Source of the DNA: Burkholderiales bacterium
GTDB lineage: Bacteria > Pseudomonadota > Gammaproteobacteria > Burkholderiales > SG8-41
Assembly (NCBI GenBank): GCA_030683105.1
Contig: JAUXMZ010000073.1
Location: 1-49,150 of the forward strand
DNA: 49,150 nucleotides
Reading direction: 5' to 3'
Shown here: one piece after another, positions 32,818 to 41,612 of the stretch
Layout: every line of letters begins with the position of its first letter
Position numbering within the stretch: position 1 is the stretch's first letter
Translations under genes and position numbers: made by a program
Notes under the pieces: generated by a model
The model's database searches: none
What the model was told of the DNA's origin: nothing
The model's input: the letters and a program-made list of their open reading frames with translations, nothing else

Positions 32818-33957
32818 TCAGCGGATGGTCATCCACGGTTTGGCCGGAGTCAGCGCGTATTTCTTCACCGCTTTCTCGTCGAAGTCGAATCCCAGCCCCG
32901 GGGTCTGGTGCAGGATCAGGTCGCCGTTTTTGAACTTGAGCTGTTTGTCGATCAGGCGGCGGAAGTTGAGGACCTGGTCGTCGATGAAGAATTCGACATA
33001 ACGGGCATTGGGAGTGGCCGCGACCAGCGGCGCATGCACGTCGTGGAACCAGTGCGGGCAGAGGGTGACGCCGTAACCCGCGGCCATCGTGGCGATGCGC
33101 TTCCATTCGGTGATGCCGCCGCACACGCAGGCGTCGGTCTGCAGGATTTCCGCACCGCGCTTGTCGAGCAACTCCTTGTGGTACCAGCGGCCGTAGCCGA
33201 TTTCGCCGGTGGCAACGACGATGGGCGTCAGTTCGGCGAGCTTGGCGTGGCCGTCGATGTCGTCGGGGCCGAACGGCTCCTCGATCCAGTACGGGTCATA
33301 AGCTTCGAAGCGCCGCACGTAGGCGAGCGCGGTGGGCACGTCGCTCCACGCGTTGTTGGCATCGAGCATCAGATGCACGTCGGGGCCGACTGCTTCGCGC
33401 GCGGCGCGCACGCGGGCTTCCTCTTCCGCGGGCGAGAGGCGGCCCACTTTCATTTTCACGGCCTTGAAACCGGCTTTGACGTAAGAGGCCATTTCGTCGC
33501 CCAGTTTTTTCGGCGTCTTGCCGGCGAGGTAATAACCGCCGCTGGCGTAGGCCGGCACGCGTTCGGTGACGTTGGCGCCCAGGTACAGATGCAGCGGCAG
33601 TTTCGCCGTGTGTGCATTCAGGTCCCACAGCGCGGTATCGAGTATGGAAATGCCGCGCATCACGCTGCCGGCGCGGCCCTGAAGCAGTGATTCTGCATAC
33701 ATCTCCTGCCACAGGCCTTCGACCCTCAGCGATTCCTGGCCGATCAGTCTTGGCGCGAGCAGTTCTTCCACCGCGACCTGGGCGATGCGCCCGCCGGCGC
33801 TGCCGACGTAGCAAAAGCCTATGCCTTCGATACCGGCGGTCGAGCGCACCTTGACCAGGCAGTAGTCGCGGGCGGACACGGTGCGGGTGGCGAACGAGGT
33901 GACGGTGTCCAAAGGCACGCGGGCGACGCTTACGGATATGCTTTGAATGGTGGGCAT
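32818..33957 (-). CDS. enolase-superfamily enzyme (mandelate racemase/muconate lactonizing group)
   Basis: This 379-residue protein has a capping domain (MPTIQSISVSVARVPLDTVT) and a barrel with the base motif KMKVG (KxK), then LMLDANNAW, YWIEEPFGPDD and VVATGEIGYG giving the D-E-E metal ligands, and LCPHWFHDVHA near the end supplying a catalytic histidine. The KxK plus His arrangement is that of the mandelate racemase subgroup, which includes acid-sugar dehydratases. It is divergent from otnK-otnC across a 179-base gap. Together these suggest uptake and breakdown of a sugar acid. The exact substrate is unknown. Confidence 0.9.
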   Translation of the reverse strand: MPTIQSISVSVARVPLDTVTSFATRTVSARDYCLVKVRSTAGIEGIGFCYVGSAGGRIAQVAVEELLAPRLIGQESLRVEGLWQEMYAESLLQGRAGSVMRGISILDTALWDLNAHTAKLPLHLYLGANVTERVPAYASGGYYLAGKTPKKLGDEMASYVKAGFKAVKMKVGRLSPAEEEARVRAAREAVGPDVHLMLDANNAWSDVPTALAYVRRFEAYDPYWIEEPFGPDDIDGHAKLAELTPIVVATGEIGYGRWYHKELLDKRGAEILQTDACVCGGITEWKRIATMAAGYGVTLCPHWFHDVHAPLVAATPNARYVEFFIDDQVLNFRRLIDKQLKFKNGDLILHQTPGLGFDFDEKAVKKYALTPAKPWMTIR

Positions 33958-34136
33958 GGTGAATTTTCCTCCTGATGCGTTGGATTGAATCCTGACTGCA
34001 GGACAATCTCGCGCGTTTTCTCCAGTGCGGAAGTATAGCGCCTGATGCAGATTTCCGGCTGCCCGTCATGAAACAGGCCCTGGCAATCAGACGATGTAAA
34101 ATGACCGGGCGTATTGCGGGTCAGATAGGACAAATC

Positions 34137-35402
34137 ATGCTGCTGGGTTGTATTGCTGACGATTTCACGGGCGCAACAGACCTCGCCAACAATCTGGTGC
34201 GCGGCGGCATGCGCGTGGTGCAAACCATCGGCGTGCCAAAAAAACAACTCTCCGGCGAGGTCGATGCGGTCGTAGTCGCGCTCAAGTCGCGCACGATACC
34301 CGCGCGCGATGCGGTCGCGCAGTCGCTGGCAGCGCTCGAGTGGCTAAGGCAAGGCGGCTGTCGCCAGTTCTATTTCAAGTACTGCTCCACCTTCGATTCA
34401 ACACCCGCCGGCAACATCGGGCCGGTGACCGAGGCGCTGATGAACGCGCTCGGCTGCGATTTCACCATTGCATGTCCGGCGTTCCCGGAGAATGCCCGCA
34501 CGGTTTTCAAGGGGTATTTGTTCGCGGGCGATGTGCTGCTCAACGAGTCGGGGATGCAGCACCACCCGCTGACACCGATGACGGACGCCAATCTGGTCCG
34601 GGTGTTGCAGGCGCAGACCCGGTTCAAGGTCGGGCACGTGGGCTACGAGGACGTTGCGCGCGGACCCGACGCCATACGCGCGCGCTTCAAAACGCTGAAG
34701 GCAAACGGCGTGAAAATTGCCATCGTCGATGCGATTTCGAACGAAGATCTGATGCGGCTCGGCCGCGCGCTGGGCGACATGACGCTGGTGACCGCGGGTT
34801 CTGGCGTGGCCATAGGCCTGCCGCAAAATTTCGCGGGCGCGAATCAGTTGCGTGCGGAAGAGGCCACTGAGCTGCCAGCGGTGAGCGGTTACCGCGCCAT
34901 CGTGTCCGGCAGTTGCTCGTTTGCAACGAATACCCAAGTACTTGATTATATTAGTAATAATGGGCAGGCTTATGCGCTCGATCCACTCCGGCTGGCGGCC
35001 GGCGAGCCCGAAGTGGCGCGTGCGCTGGCATGGGCGGTGCCGCGGCTGACGCAAGGGCCGGTGCTCGTTTATTCGACGGCTGATCCTGAGAAAGTCCAAG
35101 CGGTGCAGCAGCGCCTGGGCGCAAGCGATGCCGGTCATCTTGTTGAGGCAGCGCTGGCGTCAATCGCGCGCGGCCTGGTGGACGCCGGCGTGCGCCAGCT
35201 GATCGTTGCCGGTGGAGAAACCTCCGGCGCCGTGGTTCAGGCGCTGGGTATCGAAGCGTTGCGTATCGGAGCGCAGATCGATCCCGGCGTGCCGTGGACC
35301 GCTAGCATTGGCAGTGAGCCATTATTGCTCGCGCTGAAGTCGGGGAATTTCGGCACGCCGGATTTTTTCCGCAAGGCCTTCAGACAGGGAGTGGGTAGAT
35401 GA
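34137..35402 (+). CDS. otnK: 3-oxo-tetronate kinase (four-carbon acid sugar kinase, DUF1537)
   Basis: The ATG at 34137 is chosen: an AGGA site lies upstream and the protein then begins MLLGCIADDFTGATDLANNL, the exact family start, giving 421 residues. Further signs are KYCSTFDSTPAGNIGPVTEA and the C-terminal nucleotide-binding VAGGETSGAVVQALGI with GVPWT. These kinases phosphorylate 3-oxo-tetronate (or related acids) at O4 in the pathway of D-erythronate, L-threonate and similar four-carbon sugar acids. The stop overlaps the otnC start (ATGA), so the two are coupled. An AT-rich patch at 34927-34965 is unlike the rest of the gene. Confidence 0.93.
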   Translation: MLLGCIADDFTGATDLANNLVRGGMRVVQTIGVPKKQLSGEVDAVVVALKSRTIPARDAVAQSLAALEWLRQGGCRQFYFKYCSTFDSTPAGNIGPVTEALMNALGCDFTIACPAFPENARTVFKGYLFAGDVLLNESGMQHHPLTPMTDANLVRVLQAQTRFKVGHVGYEDVARGPDAIRARFKTLKANGVKIAIVDAISNEDLMRLGRALGDMTLVTAGSGVAIGLPQNFAGANQLRAEEATELPAVSGYRAIVSGSCSFATNTQVLDYISNNGQAYALDPLRLAAGEPEVARALAWAVPRLTQGPVLVYSTADPEKVQAVQQRLGASDAGHLVEAALASIARGLVDAGVRQLIVAGGETSGAVVQALGIEALRIGAQIDPGVPWTASIGSEPLLLALKSGNFGTPDFFRKAFRQGVGR

Positions 35403-36034
35403 AAGAAAGCGCATTGCGTGAGCAGATCTGCGGGATTGCACTATCGATATTCGAACGCGGGCTGACACACGGCAGCACCGGCAACATCAGCGCCCGCTGC
35501 GAGGACGGGTGGCTGCTGACGCCCACCGGGTCCAGTCTCGGGCAGCTCGATCCCGCGCGGCTGTCCAAGCTCGACTGGAGCGGCAGGCACCTCTCGGGCG
35601 ATGCGCCATCCAGGGAAAATTTTCTGCATCTTGCGATGTACCAGGAGCGAGACCGGAGTCAGGCCGTGATCCACTTGCATTCGACGCATGCGGTGGCGGT
35701 ATCGGTTCTGGAGGGGATAGATCCGCAAGACGTGCTGCCGCCGATTACCGCCTATTACGTGATGCGCATCGGCAGGCTGCCGCTGGTTCCTTATTACATG
35801 CCGGGCGACCCGGCGCTGGCGCAGGCCGTCCGGGGGTTTGCCGGCAAGCACCATGCTCTGCTGCTCGCGAACCACGGCCCGGTGGTGGCAGGTTCCAGCC
35901 TGGCGGCGGCAAGCGACGCTGTCGAAGAGCTTGAGGCCACCGCGAAACTGTACCTGCTGCTGCAGGGCCGGCCGATACGGACGCTCACACCGGAGCAGTG
36001 CGCCGAGCTGCGCGCGCAGTATCCGGCGGGGTAA
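35399..36034 (+). CDS. otnC: 3-oxo-tetronate 4-phosphate decarboxylase (class II aldolase fold)
   Basis: This 211-residue protein of the AraD/FucA fold has THGSTGNISAR, LLTPTGSSLGQLDP and SRENFLHLAMYQERDRSQAV with the catalytic Glu at about residue 73. The zinc histidines lie in VIHLHSTHAVA (92 and 94) and in LANHGPVVAG. With the kinase it converts 3-oxo-tetronate to dihydroxyacetone phosphate and CO2. The pair is normally joined by a dehydrogenase (LtnD/DtnD type) and an isomerase (OtnI); neither is beside it here. Confidence 0.92.
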   Translation: MKESALREQICGIALSIFERGLTHGSTGNISARCEDGWLLTPTGSSLGQLDPARLSKLDWSGRHLSGDAPSRENFLHLAMYQERDRSQAVIHLHSTHAVAVSVLEGIDPQDVLPPITAYYVMRIGRLPLVPYYMPGDPALAQAVRGFAGKHHALLLANHGPVVAGSSLAAASDAVEELEATAKLYLLLQGRPIRTLTPEQCAELRAQYPAG

Positions 36035-36061
36035 AATCCTATGATTGTTAACCTTTCACTA

Positions 36062-36112
36062 ATTTGCGGCAGCAAATCAGTGCCATTCTCACCCTCTCCA
36101 TTTGGGAGAGGG
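36062..36112 (+). terminator. two hairpins downstream of otnC
   Basis: ATTTGC-GGCA-GCAAAT (36062-36077) and CCCTCTCC-ATTTG-GGAGAGGG (36092-36112) follow the otnC stop. The second is of the same CCCTCTCC type as the hairpin after rpoD (49005-49028). No long T-run follows, so it may be a dispersed palindrome used as a transcript end. Confidence 0.45.
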
Positions 36113-36190
36113 ATGGGGAGAGGGATTGAGCGTTCCGATTATTATCCATTATCAAACGCTCAATAATTTCAGACAGGAGTATGCGCTACC

Positions 36191-36610
36191 ATGACGCAGC
36201 CGTTGTTCCATCTCGCATTTCCCGTTGATGATCTTGCAAGGGCGCGCGCGTTTTACGGCGGGTTGCTGGGCTGTGCGGAAGGCCGCTCGTCAGCGGACTG
36301 GGTCGACTTCAATTTTTACGGCCACCAGATCGTCGCGCATCTGGCGCCGGGCGAAGCGGGTCACCGCACGACTTCCGCAGTCGACGGCGATAATGTGCCG
36401 GTGCGCCACTTCGGTGCGATCCTGGCCATGCCGGAATGGCAGGCACTAGCCGACAAACTCGTTGCGGCCGGGACGACATTCGTGATCGAGCCGCACGTGC
36501 GTTTCAAGGGGCAGGTGGGCGAACAGGCGACGATGTTTTTCCTCGACCCTTGTGGTAATGCCTTGGAATTCAAGGCGTTCGGCGATATCAGCCAGGTGTT
36601 TGCCAAGTAG
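36191..36610 (+). CDS. VOC family protein (glyoxalase/dioxygenase superfamily)
   Basis: This 139-residue protein has the vicinal-oxygen-chelate fold: [20 protein letters not shown] with the first metal His, [13 protein letters not shown] with the second, and [16 protein letters not shown] with the closing Glu. Length and order fit the dioxygenase-like or fosfomycin-type small VOC proteins. The reaction is not assigned. It stands between otnC and the TRAP transporter, 150 bases from each, and could belong to the same catabolic region. Confidence 0.88.
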   Translation: MTQPLFHLAFPVDDLARARAFYGGLLGCAEGRSSADWVDFNFYGHQIVAHLAPGEAGHRTTSAVDGDNVPVRHFGAILAMPEWQALADKLVAAGTTFVIEPHVRFKGQVGEQATMFFLDPCGNALEFKAFGDISQVFAK

Positions 36611-36763
36611 CTCGCAGGCGCTGTTCCCCCGGGCGGCAAAACCAGGGATGCAGCTCAATGGCGGGCATCACGATTTGCATGGCGGGTTGACCACGGATTG
36701 GAAATATCACTACACTCCCCATTCCCACAGATTCGAATACATATCCCGTAACGAGGAGGAAGC

Positions 36764-37726
36764 ATGCGTAAATTCATCCAGGCGCTGGTGTTCGTCGCAA
36801 GCGCATTGTTGGCAACGGGCGGCTTCGCCCAGGAAAAGATCAATCTTTCCATCGGCACTGGCGGCACCGGCGGCGTCTACTATCCGCTGGGCGGCGGCAT
36901 CGCCAACGTGCTGTCCAAGCATGTGCCCGGCATGCAGGCGACTGCCGAAGTGACCGGCGGTTCGGTCGACAACCTCAAACTTATCGGCACCGGCAAACCG
37001 TACATCGGGCTGTCCATGGCGGACGTCGGACAGGATGCGATCAAAGGCGAGGGCAAATTCAAAGGGGCGCAGGTCCCGCTGCGCACGCTGATGGTGCTTT
37101 ACACCAACCACATGCACGTGGTGACGGTCGAAGGCACCGGCATCAACAGCGTCAAAGACATCAAGGGCAAGCGCATATCCGCCGGCTCGCCCGGCGGCGC
37201 GACCGAGGTCATGGCAGACCGTCTCATGGAGGCCGCGGGGCTGGATCCCAAGAAGGACGTAACGCGTGAGCGCCTGGGCGTTGCCGAATCGGTGAACGCG
37301 ATCAAGGACAAGAAGATCGATGCTTTCTTCTGGGTCGGCGGCCTGCCGACCGCGGCGGTGACCGATCTTGCCTCGACCCCTGGCACCAAGCTCAAGCTGG
37401 TCGATCATGCCGACCTGGTGCCCGCAATGAACAAGAAATACGACAACCTCTATGTCGAGGACACGATTCCGAAGGCCACGTACTCCGGCATGACCGCGGA
37501 CAACAAGCAGGCATCGGTCGCGAACATCCTGGTCACGCATGCGAACATGAGCGACCAGGCTGCCTACAACATCGTGAAGACGATTTTCGACAAGCGCGCT
37601 GAACTGATCAACGTGCACAAGTCCGCCGAAGATTTCAAGCTCGAGAACCAGAAAGCTGCGGCCTCGCCCGTGCCTTTCCATCCTGGCGCAATCAAGTATT
37701 TCAAGGAAAAAGGCGCCAAGTTCTGA
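36764..37726 (+). CDS. TRAP transporter solute-binding protein, TAXI family
   Basis: This 320-residue secreted protein starts at ATG 36764 behind GAGGAGG. The Sec leader is MRKFIQALVFVASALLATGG, cut near FAQ. The TAXI signature is clear: INLSIGTGGTGGVYYPLGGG at the mature start, then VTGGSVDNLKLIGTGK and KGKRISAGSPGGATEV. It delivers a substrate (dicarboxylates or glutamate in studied cases) to the permease encoded 130 bases downstream. A strong terminator separates the two, which would keep the binding protein in excess. Confidence 0.95.
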   Translation: MRKFIQALVFVASALLATGGFAQEKINLSIGTGGTGGVYYPLGGGIANVLSKHVPGMQATAEVTGGSVDNLKLIGTGKPYIGLSMADVGQDAIKGEGKFKGAQVPLRTLMVLYTNHMHVVTVEGTGINSVKDIKGKRISAGSPGGATEVMADRLMEAAGLDPKKDVTRERLGVAESVNAIKDKKIDAFFWVGGLPTAAVTDLASTPGTKLKLVDHADLVPAMNKKYDNLYVEDTIPKATYSGMTADNKQASVANILVTHANMSDQAAYNIVKTIFDKRAELINVHKSAEDFKLENQKAAASPVPFHPGAIKYFKEKGAKF

Positions 37727-37744
37727 TCGGTGCCGCATCCTAAG

Positions 37745-37773
37745 ACCCCGTCCCGCAAGGGACGGGGTTTTTG
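37745..37773 (+). terminator. rho-independent terminator between TRAP genes
   Basis: ACCCCGTCCC-GCAA-GGGACGGGGT is a perfect 10-bp stem with a GNRA-type tetraloop, followed by TTTTG. It lies 18 bases after the binding-protein stop. Partial read-through would feed the permease gene. Confidence 0.92.
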
Positions 37774-37856
37774 TTTATGTGAAGCAGGTTTTAGCAGACA
37801 GACCTGCATGCATGGCGTGGTAAGATTTTCTGGAATGGCAGTGATGGGGGATTGTT

Positions 37857-39971
37857 ATGGCGGCCAACGACAACGAAAAGCTGGATCTGGACGAGATCGT
37901 CCTCAGCGAGGAAGCGCGCAAGCGCGTCGAAGAACTCATCGAGGAAGATGAGGGCGCGCACAACCGCTATGGCGGCGCGCTGGCGGTTTTCCTGACGGCG
38001 TGCGCCGTCGTGATGTCGCTGTTCCATCTTTACGCCGCGGTGGAGATCGTGCCGGCCTACATGCTGCGCCCGATCCACGTCGCGTTCGCGCTGGCGCTGG
38101 TGTTCCTGATGTTTCCGGCTGCCAAGCGTTTCCGCCATCGCCTGATGTGGTGGGATGTGATTTTCGCCGTCGCCTCGATTGCCATTTGCGGCTACATCCT
38201 CTATTGGGGAGACGAACTGGGCGACCGCGCGACCCTGCCGACCATGATCGACCAGGTCATCGGCGTGGCGCTGATTCTGCTGATACTCGAGGGCAACCGC
38301 CGCAGTTCGACCTGGATCCTGCCTTTCGTCATCTGTCTCTTTATCGCCTACGCGATGTTCGGCCCGTATCTGCCGCCGCCGTGGACGCACAAGGGTTATG
38401 AGATTTCGCGGCTGACTGGCTCGCTCTATATGACGCTCGAAGGCATTTTCGGCGTGGCGGTGGACGTGTCCTCGACGCTGATCATCCTGTTCACTATTTT
38501 TGGCGCCTTCCTGCAATACTCGGGCGCGGGCAAATTCTTTATCGATTTCTCGTTCTCCGCGATGGGCGGCAAGCCGTCGAGCGCCGGTCGCGCCGTGGTG
38601 ATGTCCTCGTTTTTGCTCGGCGGGCCATCGGGATCCGGAGTGGCCACAACGGTGACCATCGGTGCGGTGGCTTATCCGCTGCTCGCCAAGGCGGGCTACG
38701 GCAAGGAAGCGGCGGGCGGCCTGCTCGCGGCAGGGGGCCTGGGGGCGATCATCTCGCCGCCGGTGCTGGGGGCGGCGGCGTTCCTGATCGCCGAATTCCT
38801 GAGGATCTCGTATCTCGACGTGATCCTGATGGCGACCATCCCGACCATCCTGTTTTATCTGGCGATTTTCATCATGGTCGAGATCGACGCGCGCAAGTTC
38901 GCCATGCATGCGGTCAAGCTCGAAAAACACCACCGCGCCCTCGATCTGGCTAAACGCTATTGGTATCACTTCATATCGCTGATTTCCATCGTCGTTTTCA
39001 TGCTGATGGGCTATTCACCGGTCCTGTCCGTGTTCTATGCCACTCTCGTGACCGCGTTGGTTTCGTTCTTCCAGAGCGATACAGCGCTCATCCCCTACGA
39101 CTGGTTTCGCGGCCGCATGGCGTGGATCAGGGGCTTCTGGGAGTCGGGCTTTATCAAGGCGCTGGAAGGCGGCTCGGTGGGCGTGCTCACCGTCGCCATG
39201 ACCTGCGCCTCGGCCGGCATTATCGTCGGCGTGGTGACGCTGACCGGGCTCGGACTCAAATTCAGTTCCATCGTGCTCGACTATGCCGATACCGGTGCGC
39301 AAGGGCTGGTCAGCTTGTGGACCATGCTGGGCGCGGCCAACACGCCCGAGTTGCTGCACGACATGAAGCTGCTGCTCACCGCGTTCTACACGTCGCTGAT
39401 CGTGTGGATCGTGGGACTGGCCGTGCCGGTGACGGCGTCCTACATCATCTGCGCGGTGATCGCGGCGCCGGCCATGATCAAGCTCGGCGTGCCGGACTTC
39501 GCGGCGCACATGTTCATTTTCTATTACGCCGTACTGTCCGAGGTATCCCCACCCACCGCGCTCTCGCCGTTTGCGGCCGCGGCGATTACCGGCGGCGGAC
39601 CGTACCGCACCACGCTGCAGTGCTGGAAGTACACCGCGCCGGCGTTCCTGGTGCCGTTCATGTTCGTGCTGGATCCCGCGGGCACGGGACTGCTGCTCGG
39701 CGGCTCGTTCAAGAACCTGGCCCAGGCCGACTGGCTGTCGATAGCCGTGGTCACGGTGACCGCCGCCATCGGCATAGCCGCACTCGCAGGCGGGCTGCAG
39801 GGCTGGCTGCTGCGCAAGACCAATCTGCTCGAGCGCTGGATGCTGATCATCGCCGGCCTGATGCTGGTCTATCCGCGCGCCATGTTCGACGTCATCGGCC
39901 TGTCGCTGGTCGTGATCGTGGCGGTGACGCAGAAATTGCGGCACGCGCAGTTGCGTGCAGAGACGGGATAA
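37857..39971 (+). CDS. TRAP transporter permease, fused small and large subunits
   Basis: This 704-residue membrane protein follows a GGGGG-like site. A charged cytoplasmic N-terminus (DLDEIVLSEEARKRVEELIE) is followed by four helices equivalent to DctQ (about 40-150). The rest is a DctM-like part with about 12 helices, including GGPSGSGVATTVTIGAVAYP, GLGAIISPPVLGAAAFLIAE and SEVSPPTALSPFAAAAI. Fused DctQM proteins are the rule with TAXI-type binding proteins. Transport is driven by the sodium or proton gradient. Confidence 0.95.
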   Translation: MAANDNEKLDLDEIVLSEEARKRVEELIEEDEGAHNRYGGALAVFLTACAVVMSLFHLYAAVEIVPAYMLRPIHVAFALALVFLMFPAAKRFRHRLMWWDVIFAVASIAICGYILYWGDELGDRATLPTMIDQVIGVALILLILEGNRRSSTWILPFVICLFIAYAMFGPYLPPPWTHKGYEISRLTGSLYMTLEGIFGVAVDVSSTLIILFTIFGAFLQYSGAGKFFIDFSFSAMGGKPSSAGRAVVMSSFLLGGPSGSGVATTVTIGAVAYPLLAKAGYGKEAAGGLLAAGGLGAIISPPVLGAAAFLIAEFLRISYLDVILMATIPTILFYLAIFIMVEIDARKFAMHAVKLEKHHRALDLAKRYWYHFISLISIVVFMLMGYSPVLSVFYATLVTALVSFFQSDTALIPYDWFRGRMAWIRGFWESGFIKALEGGSVGVLTVAMTCASAGIIVGVVTLTGLGLKFSSIVLDYADTGAQGLVSLWTMLGAANTPELLHDMKLLLTAFYTSLIVWIVGLAVPVTASYIICAVIAAPAMIKLGVPDFAAHMFIFYYAVLSEVSPPTALSPFAAAAITGGGPYRTTLQCWKYTAPAFLVPFMFVLDPAGTGLLLGGSFKNLAQADWLSIAVVTVTAAIGIAALAGGLQGWLLRKTNLLERWMLIIAGLMLVYPRAMFDVIGLSLVVIVAVTQKLRHAQLRAETG

Positions 39972-39974
39972 CTT

Positions 39975-40036
39975 AGGGCCTGTTAACCATTACCGCATGA
40001 GTGCGACGGAGGCGATTTGGGCTCAGGGCTAGGAGC
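39975..40036. mobile_element. MITE-like element, truncated copy
   Basis: GGGCCTGTTAACCATTACC and the next 40 or so bases match the right end of the 14416-14688 element read on the opposite strand, with one or two differences. Homology stops near 40036, eight bases before the ogt start, and the other inverted repeat is missing. Both copies share a reading frame ending in LSPNRLRRTH, which shows the match but is not a gene. Confidence 0.75.
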
Positions 40037-40043
40037 CGCGGGC

Positions 40044-40517
40044 ATGCTGGAGTCCTATCAGGCGAAGTACCCGGCGCCGTTTGCGGTACTGGGTATCCGT
40101 GTTGTTGGTAATATGTTGATTGATATAGACTATTTGCCAAAAGGCGTGGCGGTGCTCGCGCCACTCAATCCGTTGGCGGAGAAGGTGTGCCGCCAGATTG
40201 AACGCTACCTCGACGATCCTGCATTCCGCTTCGATCTGCCGTTCGAGTTCAATGGCACGCCGTTCCAGCGCAGGGTATGGCAGGTGATCTGCAACATCCC
40301 GAGCGGCAGAACGTTCACTTATCTCGACGTGGCGAGAAAACTGACGACGGCGCCGCGACCGGTGGGCGGGGCGTGCGGCGCCAACCGCATTCCGATCGTG
40401 ATTCCCTGCCACCGTGTCGTCGGCAGCAACGGTCTGGGCGGCTTCATGAAAGCCAGGGGCGGGTTCCCGCTCGAGATCAAGCGCTGGTTGTTGAAACACG
40501 AAAACGCTGATCTTTAA
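40044..40517 (+). CDS. ogt: methylated-DNA-protein cysteine methyltransferase
   Basis: This 157-residue protein uses ATG 40044. The N-terminal part (YPAPFAVLGIRVVG) precedes the DNA-binding and active-site domain: GTPFQRRVWQVICNIPSGRT, CGANRIPIVIPCHRVVGSNG with the acceptor C122, and FPLEIKRWLL. It repairs O6-methylguanine by suicidal methyl transfer to the cysteine. The truncated MITE ends eight bases before the start, so the native promoter and ribosome-binding site may have been replaced; only a weak GGAG-like sequence is present. It could be called ogt or adaless MGMT. Confidence 0.93.
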   Translation: MLESYQAKYPAPFAVLGIRVVGNMLIDIDYLPKGVAVLAPLNPLAEKVCRQIERYLDDPAFRFDLPFEFNGTPFQRRVWQVICNIPSGRTFTYLDVARKLTTAPRPVGGACGANRIPIVIPCHRVVGSNGLGGFMKARGGFPLEIKRWLLKHENADL

Positions 40518-40524
40518 AAGTGAT

Positions 40525-40614
40525 AGCCACAGAGATCACAGAGAACACAGAGAATGAAATTCAAGACCGATGCGCATCTCGATTTTCTCTGTGACCTCTG
40601 TGATCTCTGTGGCT
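40525..40614. repeat. CACAGAG long inverted repeat, copy 3
   Basis: The left arm begins GCCACAGAGATCACAGAGAA. The right arm (40583-40614) ends CTGTGATCTCTGTGGCT. The loop is about 27 bases. It fills the 113-base space between ogt and xerD and runs to within 17 bases of the xerD start, so it forms most of that gene's upstream region. Confidence 0.88.
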
Positions 40615-40630
40615 CGATCGGGTTTTTGAG

Positions 40631-41524
40631 ATGAAGTCTTCCGACCTCATCGACGAGTTTTGCGACGCACTGTGGCTGGAAGACGGGCTGGCACGCAACA
40701 CGCTCGACAGCTACCGGCGCGATCTCGTTCAGTTCGGTGCCTGGCTCCAGGAAAAACACGGCAAGCCGCTGCTTGCGGCGTCCCATGCCGACCTGCTGAA
40801 TTTTTTAGCGCACAAGGTCAGCCGCCGCGCCAAGGCCAGCACCACCAGCCGCGAACTGTCGACACTCAAGCGGTTTTATCGCCATGCGCTGCGGCAGGGA
40901 AAAATCGCAGCCGACCCCACACTCAAGATCGATGCGCCCAAGCTGCCGCGCGGGCTGCCCAAAAGCCTCACGGAAAAAGACGTTGAAAGTCTGCTTGCCG
41001 CGCCGCGCGTCGAGATGCCGCTGGGCCTGCGCGACAAGTCCATGCTCGAGGTGCTGTATGCGAGCGGCTTGCGCGTGTCCGAACTGGTGACGTTAAAACT
41101 GCCGCAGGTGAGTGAAGACATGGGTGTGGTGCGCGTGATGGGCAAGGGCTCGAAAGAGCGGCTGGTGCCGCTGGGCGAAGAGGCGCTTGCCTGGATACGC
41201 AGTTATCTGCGGGAAGCGCGGCCGGCGCTGCTCGGCGCCAGGACCAGTGACGATCTGTTCGTGACGGCGCGCGGCTCGGCCATGACGCGTCAGGCGTTCT
41301 GGTACCTGATCAAGCGCTACGCCGCGCAGGCGGGCCTGGCCAAGGCGATATCACCACACACATTGCGCCATGCGTTCGCCACGCATCTTCTGAATCATGG
41401 CGCGGATCTGCGGGTAGTGCAGTTGCTGCTCGGACACTCCGATATTTCAACCACGCAGATTTACACCCACGTTGCGCGCGAGCGCCTGAAGCAGCTCCAC
41501 GCGAAGCATCATCCGCGGGGGTGA
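40631..41524 (+). CDS. xerD: site-specific tyrosine recombinase XerD
   Basis: This is a 297-residue tyrosine recombinase of standard XerD length. The N-terminal SAM-like domain (LIDEFCDALWLEDGLARNTL) is followed by the catalytic domain with Arg in YASGLRVSELVTL, Lys in MGKGSKERLVPLG, HxxR in SPHTLRHAFATHLL, His in LLGHSDISTTQIY and the nucleophile Tyr in IYTHVARERL. With XerC it resolves chromosome dimers at dif. It starts directly after a CACAGAG element with no clear ribosome-binding site. Confidence 0.95.
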   Translation: MKSSDLIDEFCDALWLEDGLARNTLDSYRRDLVQFGAWLQEKHGKPLLAASHADLLNFLAHKVSRRAKASTTSRELSTLKRFYRHALRQGKIAADPTLKIDAPKLPRGLPKSLTEKDVESLLAAPRVEMPLGLRDKSMLEVLYASGLRVSELVTLKLPQVSEDMGVVRVMGKGSKERLVPLGEEALAWIRSYLREARPALLGARTSDDLFVTARGSAMTRQAFWYLIKRYAAQAGLAKAISPHTLRHAFATHLLNHGADLRVVQLLLGHSDISTTQIYTHVARERLKQLHAKHHPRG

Positions 41525-41537
41525 TGAAGATCAGCGA

Positions 41538-41565
41538 TGAACGATGAGTGATGAATGATGAGCGA
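41538..41565. repeat. heptad tandem repeat (ATGANNG)
   Basis: Four units in 7-base phase (ATGAACG, ATGAGTG, ATGAATG, ATGAGCG) follow the xerD stop. Inverted relatives (TTCATCG, TCATCGTT) stand at 41588-41616, so the short gap between xerD and folB is an inverted pair of such arrays. Confidence 0.8.
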
Positions 41566-41612
41566 AACCCCAGGCCGGCTGTTCTCGTTCATCGATCATC
41601 GTTCCGCGTTCA

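Noticed and set aside
40631-41524. Integrase of a mobile island
   Set aside because: Length, motifs and position near housekeeping genes fit chromosomal XerD; no att repeats or cargo boundaries were seen.
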